DNA from: an uncultured Loktanella sp.
Lineage (GTDB): Bacteria; Pseudomonadota; Alphaproteobacteria; Rhodobacterales; Rhodobacteraceae
Length of the DNA: 15,428 nucleotides
Assembly (NCBI GenBank): GCA_913061335.1
Contig: CAJXTP010000049.1
Location: forward strand, 1-15,428
Direction of reading: 5' to 3'
Position 1 is the first letter of the stretch. Every line of letters starts with the position of its first letter. Position numbers and translations under genes: made by a program. The notes under the pieces were generated by a model, which searched no databases, was not told where the DNA came from, and saw nothing but the letters and a program-made list of their open reading frames with translations. Below, piece after piece: positions 1 through 8,373 of the stretch.

Positions 1-597
1 GTGGCGATTCTCTTGTCACTTCCATTGGGAATCTTGTTGGCGCTAGCCCGTCAGTCCGACCTTCCGATTATCAAATATTCCGCTGTGACCTTCATCGAGG
101 TTATCCGTGGTGTTCCATTGATCGTTTGGCTGTTCACAGCGTCGTTGCTGCTCAACTATTTCCTGCCAAAAGGCACGAATTTTGACTTGATGCTGCGTGT
201 GATCATCATGGTGACCCTGTTCTCTGCTGCCTATATTGCAGAGGTCGTGCGCGGCGGTTTGGCCGCTTTGCCAAAGGGGCAATATGAAGGCGCAGACAGT
301 CTTGGAATGTCTTACTGGCAGTCAATGCAACTGATCGTTTTGCCGCAGGCCCTAAAAATCTCGATCCCTGGTATCGTGAACACGTTCATCGGTCTTTTCA
401 AAGATACGACCCTCGTGGTGTTCATCGGTTTGTTTGACCCAATCGGCTTGGCAGGTGCAATTCGTGCCACCACTGATTGGAACGGCATTTACTGGGAATT
501 GTTCATCTTCATCGGCGTGATGTTTTTCATCTTTTGCTTCAGCATGGGCCGCTACTCACTTTACCTGGAGAACAAACTCCAGCGTGAACATCGTTAA
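1..597 (+). CDS. Polar amino-acid ABC transporter permease, 3' part (AapM/BztC type)
   Basis: This is the C-terminal part of an inner-membrane permease subunit of a glutamate/glutamine/aspartate-type amino-acid importer. The reading frame is open from base 1, so the leading GTG is probably an internal Val codon and the gene starts outside the window. The visible 198 residues hold hydrophobic segments near 1-16, 38-54, 63-81, 135-152 and 166-183. The conserved EAA loop that docks on the ATPase lies near 81-115 (EVVRGGLAALPKGQYEGA, then a Gly-containing turn). AapM/BztC proteins are usually about 400 or more residues, so roughly half is missing. The gene ends in TAA 14 bases before the ATPase gene, which fits one operon. 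The broad family assignment is firm. The exact substrate is inferred from the family. Confidence 0.93.
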   Translation: MAILLSLPLGILLALARQSDLPIIKYSAVTFIEVIRGVPLIVWLFTASLLLNYFLPKGTNFDLMLRVIIMVTLFSAAYIAEVVRGGLAALPKGQYEGADSLGMSYWQSMQLIVLPQALKISIPGIVNTFIGLFKDTTLVVFIGLFDPIGLAGAIRATTDWNGIYWELFIFIGVMFFIFCFSMGRYSLYLENKLQREHR

Positions 598-611
598 GGA
601 AGGGCTGAGAT

Positions 612-1400
612 ATGTCTGATACAACCGAACGCACAATTGATCGTAGCAAGCTTCAGGTTTCTGACGAGGTTGCGATTGAAGTCACTAACATGAACAAGTG
701 GTACGGCACGTTCCACGTTCTGCGTGACATTAACCTGACTGTTCAACGTGGCGAACGCATCGTGGTCTGTGGCCCATCTGGATCCGGAAAATCCACGTTG
801 ATCCGTTGCATGAACCGTCTGGAAGAGCACCAGCAGGGTCAGATCATCGTCGATGGCACCGAGCTATCGTCAGATTTGAAAAACATCGACAAGATCCGGT
901 CAGAAGTTGGCATGTGCTTTCAGCACTTCAACCTGTTCCCGCATCTGACGATTTTGGAAAACTGTACGCTGGCTCCGATCTGGGTGCGTAAAACACCCAA
1001 GAAAGAAGCCGAAGAGATAGCGATGCACTTCCTTGAAAAGGTCAAAATCCCTGATCAGGCGATGAAGTATCCGGGTCAGTTGTCCGGTGGACAGCAACAG
1101 CGTGTGGCGATTGCCCGTTCGCTTTGCATGAAACCACGGATCATGTTGTTCGACGAACCAACATCCGCGCTTGACCCAGAGATGATCAAAGAGGTGCTCG
1201 ACACCATGATCGAGCTGGCCGAAGAGGGCATGACCATGATTTGCGTAACCCACGAGATGGGCTTTGCCCGTCAGGTGGCCAACCGCGTAATTTTCATGGA
1301 CCAAGGTCAGATCGTGGAACAGAACGAGCCAGAAGAGTTCTTCTTGAACCCGAAATCAGAGCGCACACAGTTGTTCCTGAGTCAGATTCTGGGCCATTAA
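612..1400 (+). CDS. aapP: Polar amino-acid ABC transporter ATP-binding protein (AapP/BztD type)
   Basis: This is the cytoplasmic ATPase that powers amino-acid uptake with the permease encoded just upstream. The 262 residues carry every expected ABC motif: Walker A GPSGSGKS at 54-61, Q-loop Gln near 104, signature LSGGQQQR at 157-164, Walker B ending in LFDEP at 179-183, D-loop SALD at 185-188, and the switch His near 214 (VTHEM). The ATG is preceded by an AAGGAAG ribosome-binding site. Length and sequence fit the AapP/BztD group, which serves glutamate, glutamine, aspartate and asparagine in alphaproteobacteria. The N-terminal 20 residues before the ABC core are a short extension. The terminator at 1417-1446 makes this the last gene of its operon. 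The symbols aapP and bztD name the same orthologous group, and the substrate range is inferred. Confidence 0.93.
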   Translation: MSDTTERTIDRSKLQVSDEVAIEVTNMNKWYGTFHVLRDINLTVQRGERIVVCGPSGSGKSTLIRCMNRLEEHQQGQIIVDGTELSSDLKNIDKIRSEVGMCFQHFNLFPHLTILENCTLAPIWVRKTPKKEAEEIAMHFLEKVKIPDQAMKYPGQLSGGQQQRVAIARSLCMKPRIMLFDEPTSALDPEMIKEVLDTMIELAEEGMTMICVTHEMGFARQVANRVIFMDQGQIVEQNEPEEFFLNPKSERTQLFLSQILGH

Positions 1401-1416
1401 ACTGTTAAGGTTTGAA

Positions 1417-1446
1417 AAGGCCCTCGTCTTTGGCGGGGGCTTTTTT
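1417..1446 (+). terminator. Intrinsic terminator between convergent genes
   Basis: A ten-pair stem (AAGGCCCTCG at 1417-1426 with CGGGGGCTTT at 1434-1443, two G-T pairs) encloses a seven-base loop and runs into six T (1441-1446). It lies 16 bases after the ATPase stop. On the minus strand the same hairpin is followed by four T, so it may also end the convergent operon whose last stop is at 1451. Confidence 0.85.
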
Positions 1447-1450
1447 GTGC

Positions 1451-1960
1451 CTAATCGGCTTCGCGGCCTGCAGCCCCGATAAGGTCGCGTGGAACAACAA
1501 AATCCACAACGACGCCGCTGCGGATGCTGACTGGGCCGTTGAAATCAATCACCGTCGTTGCACAAGTTGGATAGTCATCAAACCGGCGATGATCCGGCGC
1601 TTTGACCGACACGGCGCGCGCCAGCATGCCGATGCCAGGGTTATGCGCGATGATGGCCACGCAGCCGCTCGTGTAGCGCTGAGCGAGGTCCAGAACGGTA
1701 TCAGGGGAAGCATGGTAAAGCGCGGGCAAATAGTCGACGCTTGGATCGCCATTCAAGCATGGTAGGATCAGCTCGGTAGTCTCAACAGTGCGCGCCGCGT
1801 CGGACACTAAAACATGGTCGGGTTCATGTCCCTTGGCTTGCAACCATGTCCCGATTGCGCGGGCCGCATCACGTCCGCGTTTGTTCAACACGCGTGCGTG
1901 GTCATCTTGGAACGGGTCGTGCCAGCTTGATTTCGCGTGGCGGATCAGAATCAAACGCAT
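1451..1960 (-). CDS. SixA-type histidine phosphatase family protein
   Basis: This is a 169-residue protein of the histidine phosphatase (phosphoglycerate mutase-like) superfamily, closest in form to SixA. It starts with MRLILIRHAKS, giving the phospho-accepting His at residue 8 in the RHA/RHG motif. It also has SDAARTVET at 53-61, with the conserved Arg 57, and the second catalytic His at 106 in AHNPG. SixA enzymes remove phosphate from phosphohistidine in phosphorelay or phosphotransferase proteins. The substrate here is unknown. The open frame extends upstream to 2059, but ATG at 1960 is chosen because the core motif begins there and because it overlaps the previous stop (TAATG), a sign of translational coupling. 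It is the last gene of the operon that begins at yidC. Confidence 0.88.
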   Translation of the reverse strand: MRLILIRHAKSSWHDPFQDDHARVLNKRGRDAARAIGTWLQAKGHEPDHVLVSDAARTVETTELILPCLNGDPSVDYLPALYHASPDTVLDLAQRYTSGCVAIIAHNPGIGMLARAVSVKAPDHRRFDDYPTCATTVIDFNGPVSIRSGVVVDFVVPRDLIGAAGREAD

Positions 1961-2583
1961 TAGTGAAACGCTTCCATATGAAATGCCGCTTGGGCTGAAA
2001 GCCGCAGGTCTGCACCAACAGGGCAGGCGCGGCGAGCTTTGCAGCCGTCGGACAAGCATGACGCTCCTTGCGGGGCGTTCAAGTGCGATTTACATGCGGC
2101 TACATCGTACCCTTGCGTAAATGCCCCGACCGGACAGGCAGTTTTGCATGGTGCATCACAGCTCATGCAGGGCAGAATAGCCGGCGCGGTTTGACGGTTC
2201 TCTGGTATCCAAACCGCTCCACGATACGACGCAAAAAGGCCGGATCTTTCATGCACAAGAAACCCAATCGGCGATGCCCATGCGCGGCCAGTGCGCAACG
2301 CCCATGTGTAGAAGGGCAAGAACGGAGCGTCTCCAAAGGGATAGTACGCGACACCTTTGGCTTGGTCGGCAACCACGTCAATAGTCCGGCGAGACCAGCG
2401 GTCCATCGGATCAGGGGCGCCGTCGTTATATTCGAGCGTTTGGATGAACATCGGCCAAAACGCAGGCTCATCAGGGCCAAGCAGCACGAGGGTGCCATGG
2501 GCGTGGGTTAGTCCGTCGGATGGCATGATCGTGCAATGGCCCATCTCGATCAGGCCGGTGCCAGCAAGAATTAGATCGCTCAA
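1960..2583 (-). CDS. Ferredoxin-like 4Fe-4S protein of unknown function
   Basis: About 207 residues if started at TTG 2583. This start overlaps the argB stop as TTGA, and the codon is in frame with the whole domain. The only ATG upstream (2643) would overlap argB by 64 bases, and ATG 2544 is a shorter alternative. The C-terminal third holds two cysteine clusters: CMSCDAPCKTACP (C-x2-C-x3-C-x3-CP), then CKSH...CLSDGCKARRACP. Both end in CPVGA, as in bacterial ferredoxin domains that bind iron-sulfur clusters. The spacing differs by one or more residues from the classic C-x2-C-x2-C-x3-CP. The N-terminal 120 residues show no domain I know. A similar ferredoxin-like gene beside argB is common in roseobacters as far as I recall. 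Its redox partner and reaction are unknown. Confidence 0.75.
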   Translation of the reverse strand: MSDLILAGTGLIEMGHCTIMPSDGLTHAHGTLVLLGPDEPAFWPMFIQTLEYNDGAPDPMDRWSRRTIDVVADQAKGVAYYPFGDAPFLPFYTWALRTGRAWASPIGFLVHERSGLFASYRGAVWIPENRQTAPAILPCMSCDAPCKTACPVGAFTQGYDVAACKSHLNAPQGASCLSDGCKARRACPVGADLRLSAQAAFHMEAFH

Positions 2584-3434
2584 GCCTTTGGCTCGCGGAT
2601 CAAAGACCCCGCACCATGGTCGGTGAACAGTTCCAGCAGGCATGCATTTGGTGCGCGTCCGTCTAAGATAACGACGGCCCGCACCCCTTGGGCGATAGCA
2701 TCAAGCGCGGTTTCGGTTTTTGGGATCATGCCGCCCGCAATTGTGCGATCCGCGATCAAATCGGCGACTTGGGTCGGCGACATTTCGGTTAATACAGTGC
2801 CGGATTTGTCTTTTACGCCAGATACGTCGGTCAGCAGAAGCAAACGATCTGCCTGCAATGCTCCAGCAATGGCACCCGCTACAGTGTCCCCGTTCACATT
2901 AAACGTCTCGCCATCACGGCCCATGCCTAGCGGGGCAATCACAGGGATAGCTTTGGCCGCGTGCAGGTCACGCAGAATCGTGACATCAATGTCCGCTGGG
3001 GTGCCAACAAGACCGAGCGCAGGATCGGTTTGATCGCAAACCATCATATGCGCGTCTTTGCCAGACAGGCCGACGGCCTTACCGCCCTCGTCGCTAATGG
3101 CCTGTACGATGCGGTTGTTGACCTTGCCAGACAGGACCATTTCAACGACGTCCATTGTGGCCTGATCGGTGACGCGCTTGCCGTTTACAAACTCGGACTT
3201 GATATCAAGTTTGGCGAGCATCTCGTTGATCATCGGCCCGCCGCCATGCACCACAACGGGGTTCAAACCAACCTGCTGCATCAGCACAACGTCGCGCGCA
3301 AAACTATACATGGCCTCGTCGCTGCCCATCGCGTGGCCGCCCAATTTGATAACGACAGTCGCACCCGCGTAGCGCTGCAAATAGGGCAGGGCCTGCGACA
3401 GGGTGGCGGCGGTGGCGATCCAATCTTGGTTCAT
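2580..3434 (-). CDS. argB: Acetylglutamate kinase
   Basis: This enzyme phosphorylates N-acetylglutamate with ATP, the second step of arginine synthesis, in the cytoplasm. The sequence has the amino-acid kinase hallmarks: an N-terminal phosphate-binding VIKLGGHAMG, VVHGGGP about 40 residues later, the NVNGDTVAG segment, and LTDVSGVKDK and GGMIPKTETAL toward the C-terminus. The length of about 284 residues is normal. Two starts are possible: ATG 3455, which overlaps the yihA stop as ATGA, and ATG 3434, seven codons later. I chose 3434 because it has an AAGGA ribosome-binding site eight bases upstream, while 3455 has none. If 3455 is used the protein gains MKRRTPK. Expression is presumably coupled to yihA and to the ferredoxin gene that overlaps its own stop. 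Confidence 0.93.
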   Translation of the reverse strand: MNQDWIATAATLSQALPYLQRYAGATVVIKLGGHAMGSDEAMYSFARDVVLMQQVGLNPVVVHGGGPMINEMLAKLDIKSEFVNGKRVTDQATMDVVEMVLSGKVNNRIVQAISDEGGKAVGLSGKDAHMMVCDQTDPALGLVGTPADIDVTILRDLHAAKAIPVIAPLGMGRDGETFNVNGDTVAGAIAGALQADRLLLLTDVSGVKDKSGTVLTEMSPTQVADLIADRTIAGGMIPKTETALDAIAQGVRAVVILDGRAPNACLLELFTDHGAGSLIREPKA

Positions 3435-3451
3435 CTTGGGCGTCCTTCGTT

Positions 3452-4099
3452 TCATGCGATACCGGCGATAATGGCCCGCAGCGTTTCGATCCCGTCGCCT
3501 TTTTCAGAGCTGGACAAAATTAGTTCTGGATAGGCAGCAGGGTGCTTGGCCAATGCGGCGCGTGTTTTCGCAAGCGATTCATCAAGCGCGTCGCCGCGCA
3601 ATTTGTCGACCTTGGTCATGACAACTTGGAACGTCACAGCGGACCGATCCAACAGCGTCATGATCTCTTCATCGACGGCCTTAGCACCATGGCGGGCATC
3701 GATAAGCACGAAGACACGGCGCAGCGTCTGGCGGCCCGACAGGTAATTCTTAAGCAAGCGTTGCCATTTTTCAACGACGGCCACAGGCGCATTGGCAAAG
3801 CCGTAGCCCGGCAGATCGACAACGTAGATGTCGCCTGCGGTGAAAAAGTTGATCTCTTGCGTCCGGCCCGGCGTGTTGGACGCGCGCGCCAAACCTTTGC
3901 GACCCGTCAATGCGTTGATCAGAGTGGACTTGCCAACGTTCGACCGACCCGCAAAGCAAATCTCGACGCGGTCCGCATCGGGCAGGCCATCCATCGCAAC
4001 GACCCCTTTGAGGAAGTCGGTTTCGCCCGCAAACAAAAGCCGCCCTTTTTCAAGCGCATCTGGTTCTGGCGTTGGTGCTTCAATGAAACGGATTTCCAT
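3452..4099 (-). CDS. engB: Ribosome biogenesis GTP-binding protein YihA/EngB (YsxC)
   Basis: This is a TRAFAC-class GTPase that helps assemble the large ribosomal subunit. All five G motifs are visible in the 215 residues: G1 GRSNVGKS at 51-58, G2 TPGRT at 76-80, G3 DLPGYG at 95-100, G4 TKVDK at 162-166, and a G5-like SSSEKGDG near 196-203. The TPGRT and DLPGYG segments are typical of the EngB family and distinguish it from Era or Der. Length is normal. The ATG lies one base after the stop of the MOSC gene (TGA-T-ATG), and its own stop overlaps an alternative argB ATG, so it sits in the middle of a tightly packed operon. Its company with yidC is common in alphaproteobacteria. Confidence 0.94.
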   Translation of the reverse strand: MEIRFIEAPTPEPDALEKGRLLFAGETDFLKGVVAMDGLPDADRVEICFAGRSNVGKSTLINALTGRKGLARASNTPGRTQEINFFTAGDIYVVDLPGYGFANAPVAVVEKWQRLLKNYLSGRQTLRRVFVLIDARHGAKAVDEEIMTLLDRSAVTFQVVMTKVDKLRGDALDESLAKTRAALAKHPAAYPELILSSSEKGDGIETLRAIIAGIA

Positions 4100-4100
4100 A

Positions 4101-4856
4101 TCAATTTACTTTCAATTTGTCGCCAAGGTTGACGGTACCGCCTTGGATGACTTCGGCATAGACGCCAAAATTCTGATGATCCCAATTGTCGCGCAAAACG
4201 CGCAGCGTATCGACGTCGCGTTTGCCGGTCGTTGGGTTTGCGGCGGTGTGGTTGCAGCGGATCACAGGGGCTGTGACCCGTAAAATCGTATCACCGATGG
4301 TAACGGTGTTGCCGACCCAATTCCATTCGGACCATGCATCAAAGCCGTCGACCCAAATGTTGCCGCGCCAGCGTTCAAGCGCAAACGGCAGGTCGATCTT
4401 ATCTGCAACAGCTGCATGGCTGGCCATGTTCATAATCGACACAGACGGGAAATCAGTATCAGTGAGCCCCTGTCCGGGAAGATGCGCAATCGCGTGTGGG
4501 ATGCGTTTGTCTGCGGGGCAAATCGGCATGACCCATTTGATAAACCGCGCCGTATCGACTGTGTCATCCGGGCGAAAAGTGATTTCTCCCAAGGCCTCGT
4601 GGCGCAATGTGACCGAGGCGGTTGCCTCGTCCAAAGTCGCCCATATCCCAGCAAGATCAGGGGTCAGGTTCCCAATCATGAAGTTGCGGCAAAAGACCCA
4701 AGCAGGACTGGCGTAGTCAAATTTAGTATCGGCGTGGGCCACGGCCCAGTGGCGATCCCATGGTATGGTTTGCCCTGTGATCAGCTCGACAGTGCCCAGT
4801 GCCTCTCGGCCGTGGCTTTTGATCGGATACCGCCACAGAGATGCGACGGTCCCCAT
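4101..4856 (-). CDS. MOSC domain-containing protein
   Basis: A 251-residue protein with an N-terminal MOSC beta-barrel segment (MGTVASLWRYPIKSHG onward, typical of the MOSC_N domain) followed by a C-terminal MOSC domain. In the latter, Cys 201 sits in VIRCNHTAANP, at the position that carries the bound sulfur or persulfide in the family. It is followed by TGKRD at 210-214, and by GVYAEVIQGGTVNLGD near the end. MOSC proteins carry or transfer sulfur, often in molybdenum-cofactor maturation, or act as molybdenum-dependent reductases. Which of these applies here cannot be told, and no molybdopterin genes are in the window. The start ATG directly abuts the yidC TAA (TAAATG), so translation is likely coupled. 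Confidence 0.9.
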   Translation of the reverse strand: MGTVASLWRYPIKSHGREALGTVELITGQTIPWDRHWAVAHADTKFDYASPAWVFCRNFMIGNLTPDLAGIWATLDEATASVTLRHEALGEITFRPDDTVDTARFIKWVMPICPADKRIPHAIAHLPGQGLTDTDFPSVSIMNMASHAAVADKIDLPFALERWRGNIWVDGFDAWSEWNWVGNTVTIGDTILRVTAPVIRCNHTAANPTTGKRDVDTLRVLRDNWDHQNFGVYAEVIQGGTVNLGDKLKVN

Positions 4857-6680
4857 TTATTTACCCTTCGGTGCTTTGGGGTCGTTCGCGGCCTTGTCTT
4901 TGCGCGAGAAGCTTTGGCGGATGTTGCCAAAAACGTCAGGTTTCGCGCCGTGGCTTGCCATGATCAGATACTGCTGGATGAACGTAATCGTGTTGTTCGC
5001 AATCCAGTAGATGACCAAGCCGCTGGCAAAAGAGCCGAGCATGAACATGAAGACCCAAGGCATCCAAGCAAAGATCATTTTTTGCGTCGGATCAGTTGGT
5101 GCGAGGTTCAGCTTTTGCTGCATCCACATCGAAATACCCAACAGGATTGGCAGAACACCAAGGCTGAAGATTGCAAAGATGCTACCGACCTCTGGCACGC
5201 CCCACGGGAGCAGACCAAAGAGGTTCAGGATCGATGATGGATCCGGAGCGCTCAGGTCTGTGATCCATGCAATCCAGTTGGCGTGGCGCAATTCAATCGT
5301 GACAAAGATCACTTTATACAGCGAAAAGAAGATCGGAATCTGCAAGAAAATCGGCAGGCACCCGGATGCGGGGTTCACCTTATTCTCTTTATACAGCTTC
5401 ATCATGCCTTGCTGCATGGCTTGTTTGTCGTCGCCAGTCCGCTCTTTAAGCTTTTCCATCTCTGGCTGAAGCTCTTTCATTCTGGCCATCGACACGTGTG
5501 ATTTGAAGGCAAGTGGCAGAACCAGCGCCTTTAGGATCACCGTAAGGGCAATGATCGACCAGCCCATGTTGCCGATATAGATGTTGAGCGTGTGCAGCAG
5601 CCAGAAAATCGGCTTGGTCAGGAAAAAGAACCAGCCCCAGTCGATGCTATCAAGGAAACCGGTGACGTTTTCTGCTTCCTCGTAGTTGCGGATTGCTTCC
5701 CATTCTTTGGCGCCAGCAAACAGACGGGTCGTGACGGTTGCAGTTGCACCCGCTTCAACGGTCTTGATTGGCATGACAGCTTCGACTTGGAACAGGTTAC
5801 GCGACGCGAAGTACTTGCTGACCGACCGGAATGGTTGCGCCTGATCTGGGATCAGCGTCGTCATCCAAAAGTGGTCTGTATAGCCAACCCAGCCGTTTGC
5901 AGTCACGTCGATGCGTTCGGCTTGGGTGCCCTCACGGTCGTCAATGTCATAGTCTTCGATCTTGCTGTATTTGGTTTCTTCCAGCTCACCGTCCGACATT
6001 CGGACCATACCTTCGTGAAGGATAAAGAAGTTTTTCAAGTAGGATGGTTCGCCGTGGCGGCGAAGCAGGCCGTAAGGACGGGCCGAAATTGTTGCACCAG
6101 TGCCGTTTTCGACGCTTTGTTCGAAAGAAAACATAAATTTGTTGTCGACGCTGACCGTGTTGCGGAATGTCAGGCCAGCGCCGTTGTTCCAGACCAAAGT
6201 GACAGGGCTATTAGGCGTGAGTATTTCGCCGCTTTCCACGGACCAAAGCGTTTCTGGGCCAGGTACTGCATCGGCGGCAAGGCCGTCGGCCCCTGCCCAA
6301 CCGAAGGCCGCGAAATACGCATCGAGCTCACCGACGGGGCGCAGCAAACGCACGGTTTCGGCATCATCGTCTAGCGTTTCACGGTATTGGCTTAGCCCGA
6401 GGTCATCGATGCGACCACCGAGCAAGGACAATGAGCCGGACAATTCAGGGGTCTCAATGGCGACACGTGGAACATCGGGGGCAGGTGCCTCTGATGGTAC
6501 GGCGGCGATTGCCGCTGTATCATCTTGGGCCAAGGGGACCGCACTATCGGTCTGTGCAATGGTTGTTTCTGCGCCCGGCAGAATTACTGTCTCTTCTGGC
6601 GGAAACAGCCAAAACCAAGTGAGGATCACGAGGAAGCTTAGCACCGTTGCTAAGATGAGGTTCTTGTTCTGGTCGTCCAT
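4857..6680 (-). CDS. yidC: Membrane protein insertase YidC
   Basis: This is an inner-membrane insertase and chaperone that places proteins in the lipid bilayer alone or with SecYEG. The 607 residues show the Gram-negative layout: an N-terminal membrane segment near 8-26, a large periplasmic domain from about 30 to 345, then the conserved insertase core with hydrophobic segments near 349-369, 373-391, 440-460, 500-520 and 535-570. The core includes the cytoplasmic coiled region MARMKELQPEMEKLKERTGD and the signature NPASGCLPIFLQIPIFFSLY near 436-455. The hydrophilic groove charge that is Arg 366 in E. coli aligns with Lys 384 here. Its lysine-rich C-terminal tail (KAPKGK) may contact the ribosome. 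It heads the downstream operon, and 126 bases separate it from the EAL gene. Confidence 0.97.
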   Translation of the reverse strand: MDDQNKNLILATVLSFLVILTWFWLFPPEETVILPGAETTIAQTDSAVPLAQDDTAAIAAVPSEAPAPDVPRVAIETPELSGSLSLLGGRIDDLGLSQYRETLDDDAETVRLLRPVGELDAYFAAFGWAGADGLAADAVPGPETLWSVESGEILTPNSPVTLVWNNGAGLTFRNTVSVDNKFMFSFEQSVENGTGATISARPYGLLRRHGEPSYLKNFFILHEGMVRMSDGELEETKYSKIEDYDIDDREGTQAERIDVTANGWVGYTDHFWMTTLIPDQAQPFRSVSKYFASRNLFQVEAVMPIKTVEAGATATVTTRLFAGAKEWEAIRNYEEAENVTGFLDSIDWGWFFFLTKPIFWLLHTLNIYIGNMGWSIIALTVILKALVLPLAFKSHVSMARMKELQPEMEKLKERTGDDKQAMQQGMMKLYKENKVNPASGCLPIFLQIPIFFSLYKVIFVTIELRHANWIAWITDLSAPDPSSILNLFGLLPWGVPEVGSIFAIFSLGVLPILLGISMWMQQKLNLAPTDPTQKMIFAWMPWVFMFMLGSFASGLVIYWIANNTITFIQQYLIMASHGAKPDVFGNIRQSFSRKDKAANDPKAPKGK

Positions 6681-6716
6681 CTGAAACTGCCCACATCAAA
6701 GGAAAATATGAAGGTC

Positions 6717-6745
6717 GTTCAACCCCCGTGGGGGCCAAACGTCAA
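6717..6745 (-). promoter_or_regulatory. Possible promoter of the yidC operon with a GC-rich palindromic spacer
   Basis: On the minus strand, TTGACG (6740-6745) is a good -35 match and is followed after 17 bases by TTGAAC (6717-6722), a weak -10 match. The spacer contains CCCCCACGGGGG, which can form a small hairpin or protein site. No stronger promoter is visible in the 126-base gap before yidC. The gap itself suggests that yidC has its own transcription start now that the EAL gene separates it from yidD. Confidence 0.25.
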
Positions 6746-6806
6746 GCTGTTTTCAGTGATTTAGCCCAGATGCGCAAGCTTTGTGATGGCTTATGTGATG
6801 TCTGCG

Positions 6807-8252
6807 CTAATTGATCCGCCGATTTGTGGGCTGGTGTTGATCAGCAACGTCTGTCGGAGCGGGCTGATAGGTCTGCATCCAGTGGGTAACATCCTTGAAG
6901 CTGGCTGGGCGGGCGAGGGCGAATCCTTGCATATGCTGACATCCCATCTGAGCGAGTTGATCTTGTTCTTGAGACGTCTCAACGCCCTCTGCGAGGGTCG
7001 AAAGCCTAAGACGTGCAGCCATCGTCAGAATTGCCGCGATCATATCTTGTTGTTCCGTATCGCGGTCAACGTTCGTGATGAAAGAACGGTCAATTTTAAT
7101 ACGTTGTATGGCGAATTTTCGGATCGATGTTATCGACGCATGACCTGTTCCAAAATCATCAAGGTCAATTCCGCATCCGATTGCCGCTAGGCGGCTCAGG
7201 TTGGTTTCTGTAATCCCATCTTTACCTGTTACGACGACTGTCTCTAGGACCTCAATAACGAGTCTTTCAGGCGCTAATTCATGGCGATCCAATTCCATCA
7301 TGATGTGGTCAACCAGGTGCGGGTTTCGCAATTCACTATTGGACATGTTGATCGAGATGGCAGGTACATGGATGCCGTCTTGGTCCCACGCTGCCAAAGC
7401 GGCCAACGCATCGGATAGCATCCGCTGGCCTAGGCGTTCCATTAGGCCGAATTTCTCTAAAATCGGCAGAAAGTCGCAGGGTGGAATTAACCCGCGTTGT
7501 GGATGCAGCCACCGCGCAAGGGCTTCGAGCCCTGTTAACGCGCCTGTCGTCAAGTCGATTTGTGGTTGGAAAAATGCGGTGATTGAATGGTCGTCCAAGG
7601 CCGTTAGCACCTCATCACGCAAACCGTTGGACGTGATTATGCGTTGATGCATTGCTGGTGAATAGCTACGAATCGTATTGGGTCCGTCGCGCGACGCTTC
7701 CAACTGCGCAACGCCCGCTGCGCGGAGAAGTTGCGCACCGGTAGGCTTGTCCAGACGGGAGGCCAGAGCGAACCCAACAGACGCCGTGACGTGCAAATTA
7801 CCCTGTGCGAGCATGATAGGTTCGGCCATTGCACGCTGAATGCTTGCCGCAAGTTGAATAGCGCCTGCGAGGTCTAAGCGGCGATATGGTGTTAACGCGA
7901 TCGCGAAGCGCGGCCCTTCTAGTCTCGCTGCGACATCTGAGGCCTGCAGCAAGTGCCGCAGACGCTTGCTGGTCTCCAGCAAGATGCCTTCAATGAGATC
8001 ACAGTCATATATTTCTTCAATTTTACGAAAATCGTCAACTTCAAGTACCAGCGCGGCCGATGCAAAACGTAAATCGCGATTCGCTGCTAAAGAACGTGTC
8101 AGCGCAGCCGTGACTTTGTCGCGGCCCCCGAACCCTGAAATGATGATCGGCTTTCGAACTAATTCGATGAAGCCCTTTTGTACTGCGCGTTCTGCTGCAT
8201 GCCAAAGGGCTACTGCCACACCTGAAATGTGGCGGCGTATTGCCTTATGCAT
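6807..8252 (-). CDS. GGDEF-EAL protein with degenerate GGDEF site; probable cyclic di-GMP phosphodiesterase
   Basis: This is a 481-residue signalling protein. A GGDEF-like domain spans about 38-200, but its active-site motif reads RLEGPRFAI at 110-118 where RLGGDEFAI is expected. The domain is therefore unlikely to make cyclic di-GMP and may only bind nucleotide or regulate. The EAL domain (about 210-455) looks complete: EALARW at 243-248, Asn in SINMSNSEL near 300-308, EVLET at 334-338, DDFGTG at 365-370, the catalytic-type Lys in IKID at 385-388, AEGVET at 421-426, and QGF near 442. Cyclic di-GMP hydrolysis is thus the likely activity. No clear transmembrane segment is seen. The start at 8252 has GAGGG seven bases upstream. 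The gene stands alone between yidD and yidC, which are usually neighbours in related bacteria, so it may be an insertion. Confidence 0.9.
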   Translation of the reverse strand: MHKAIRRHISGVAVALWHAAERAVQKGFIELVRKPIIISGFGGRDKVTAALTRSLAANRDLRFASAALVLEVDDFRKIEEIYDCDLIEGILLETSKRLRHLLQASDVAARLEGPRFAIALTPYRRLDLAGAIQLAASIQRAMAEPIMLAQGNLHVTASVGFALASRLDKPTGAQLLRAAGVAQLEASRDGPNTIRSYSPAMHQRIITSNGLRDEVLTALDDHSITAFFQPQIDLTTGALTGLEALARWLHPQRGLIPPCDFLPILEKFGLMERLGQRMLSDALAALAAWDQDGIHVPAISINMSNSELRNPHLVDHIMMELDRHELAPERLVIEVLETVVVTGKDGITETNLSRLAAIGCGIDLDDFGTGHASITSIRKFAIQRIKIDRSFITNVDRDTEQQDMIAAILTMAARLRLSTLAEGVETSQEQDQLAQMGCQHMQGFALARPASFKDVTHWMQTYQPAPTDVADQHQPTNRRIN

Positions 8253-8373
8253 GAAATTTCCCTCAACCCTTTCAAAACTTGCAGCACTCCTGCGCTACGA
8301 TTCTTGAACACTTTAGTGCCTTTTTCGTGTCCAATTTATTAACGGGAAAGTAGTTTTGAGTTTCCTGCGTCCA

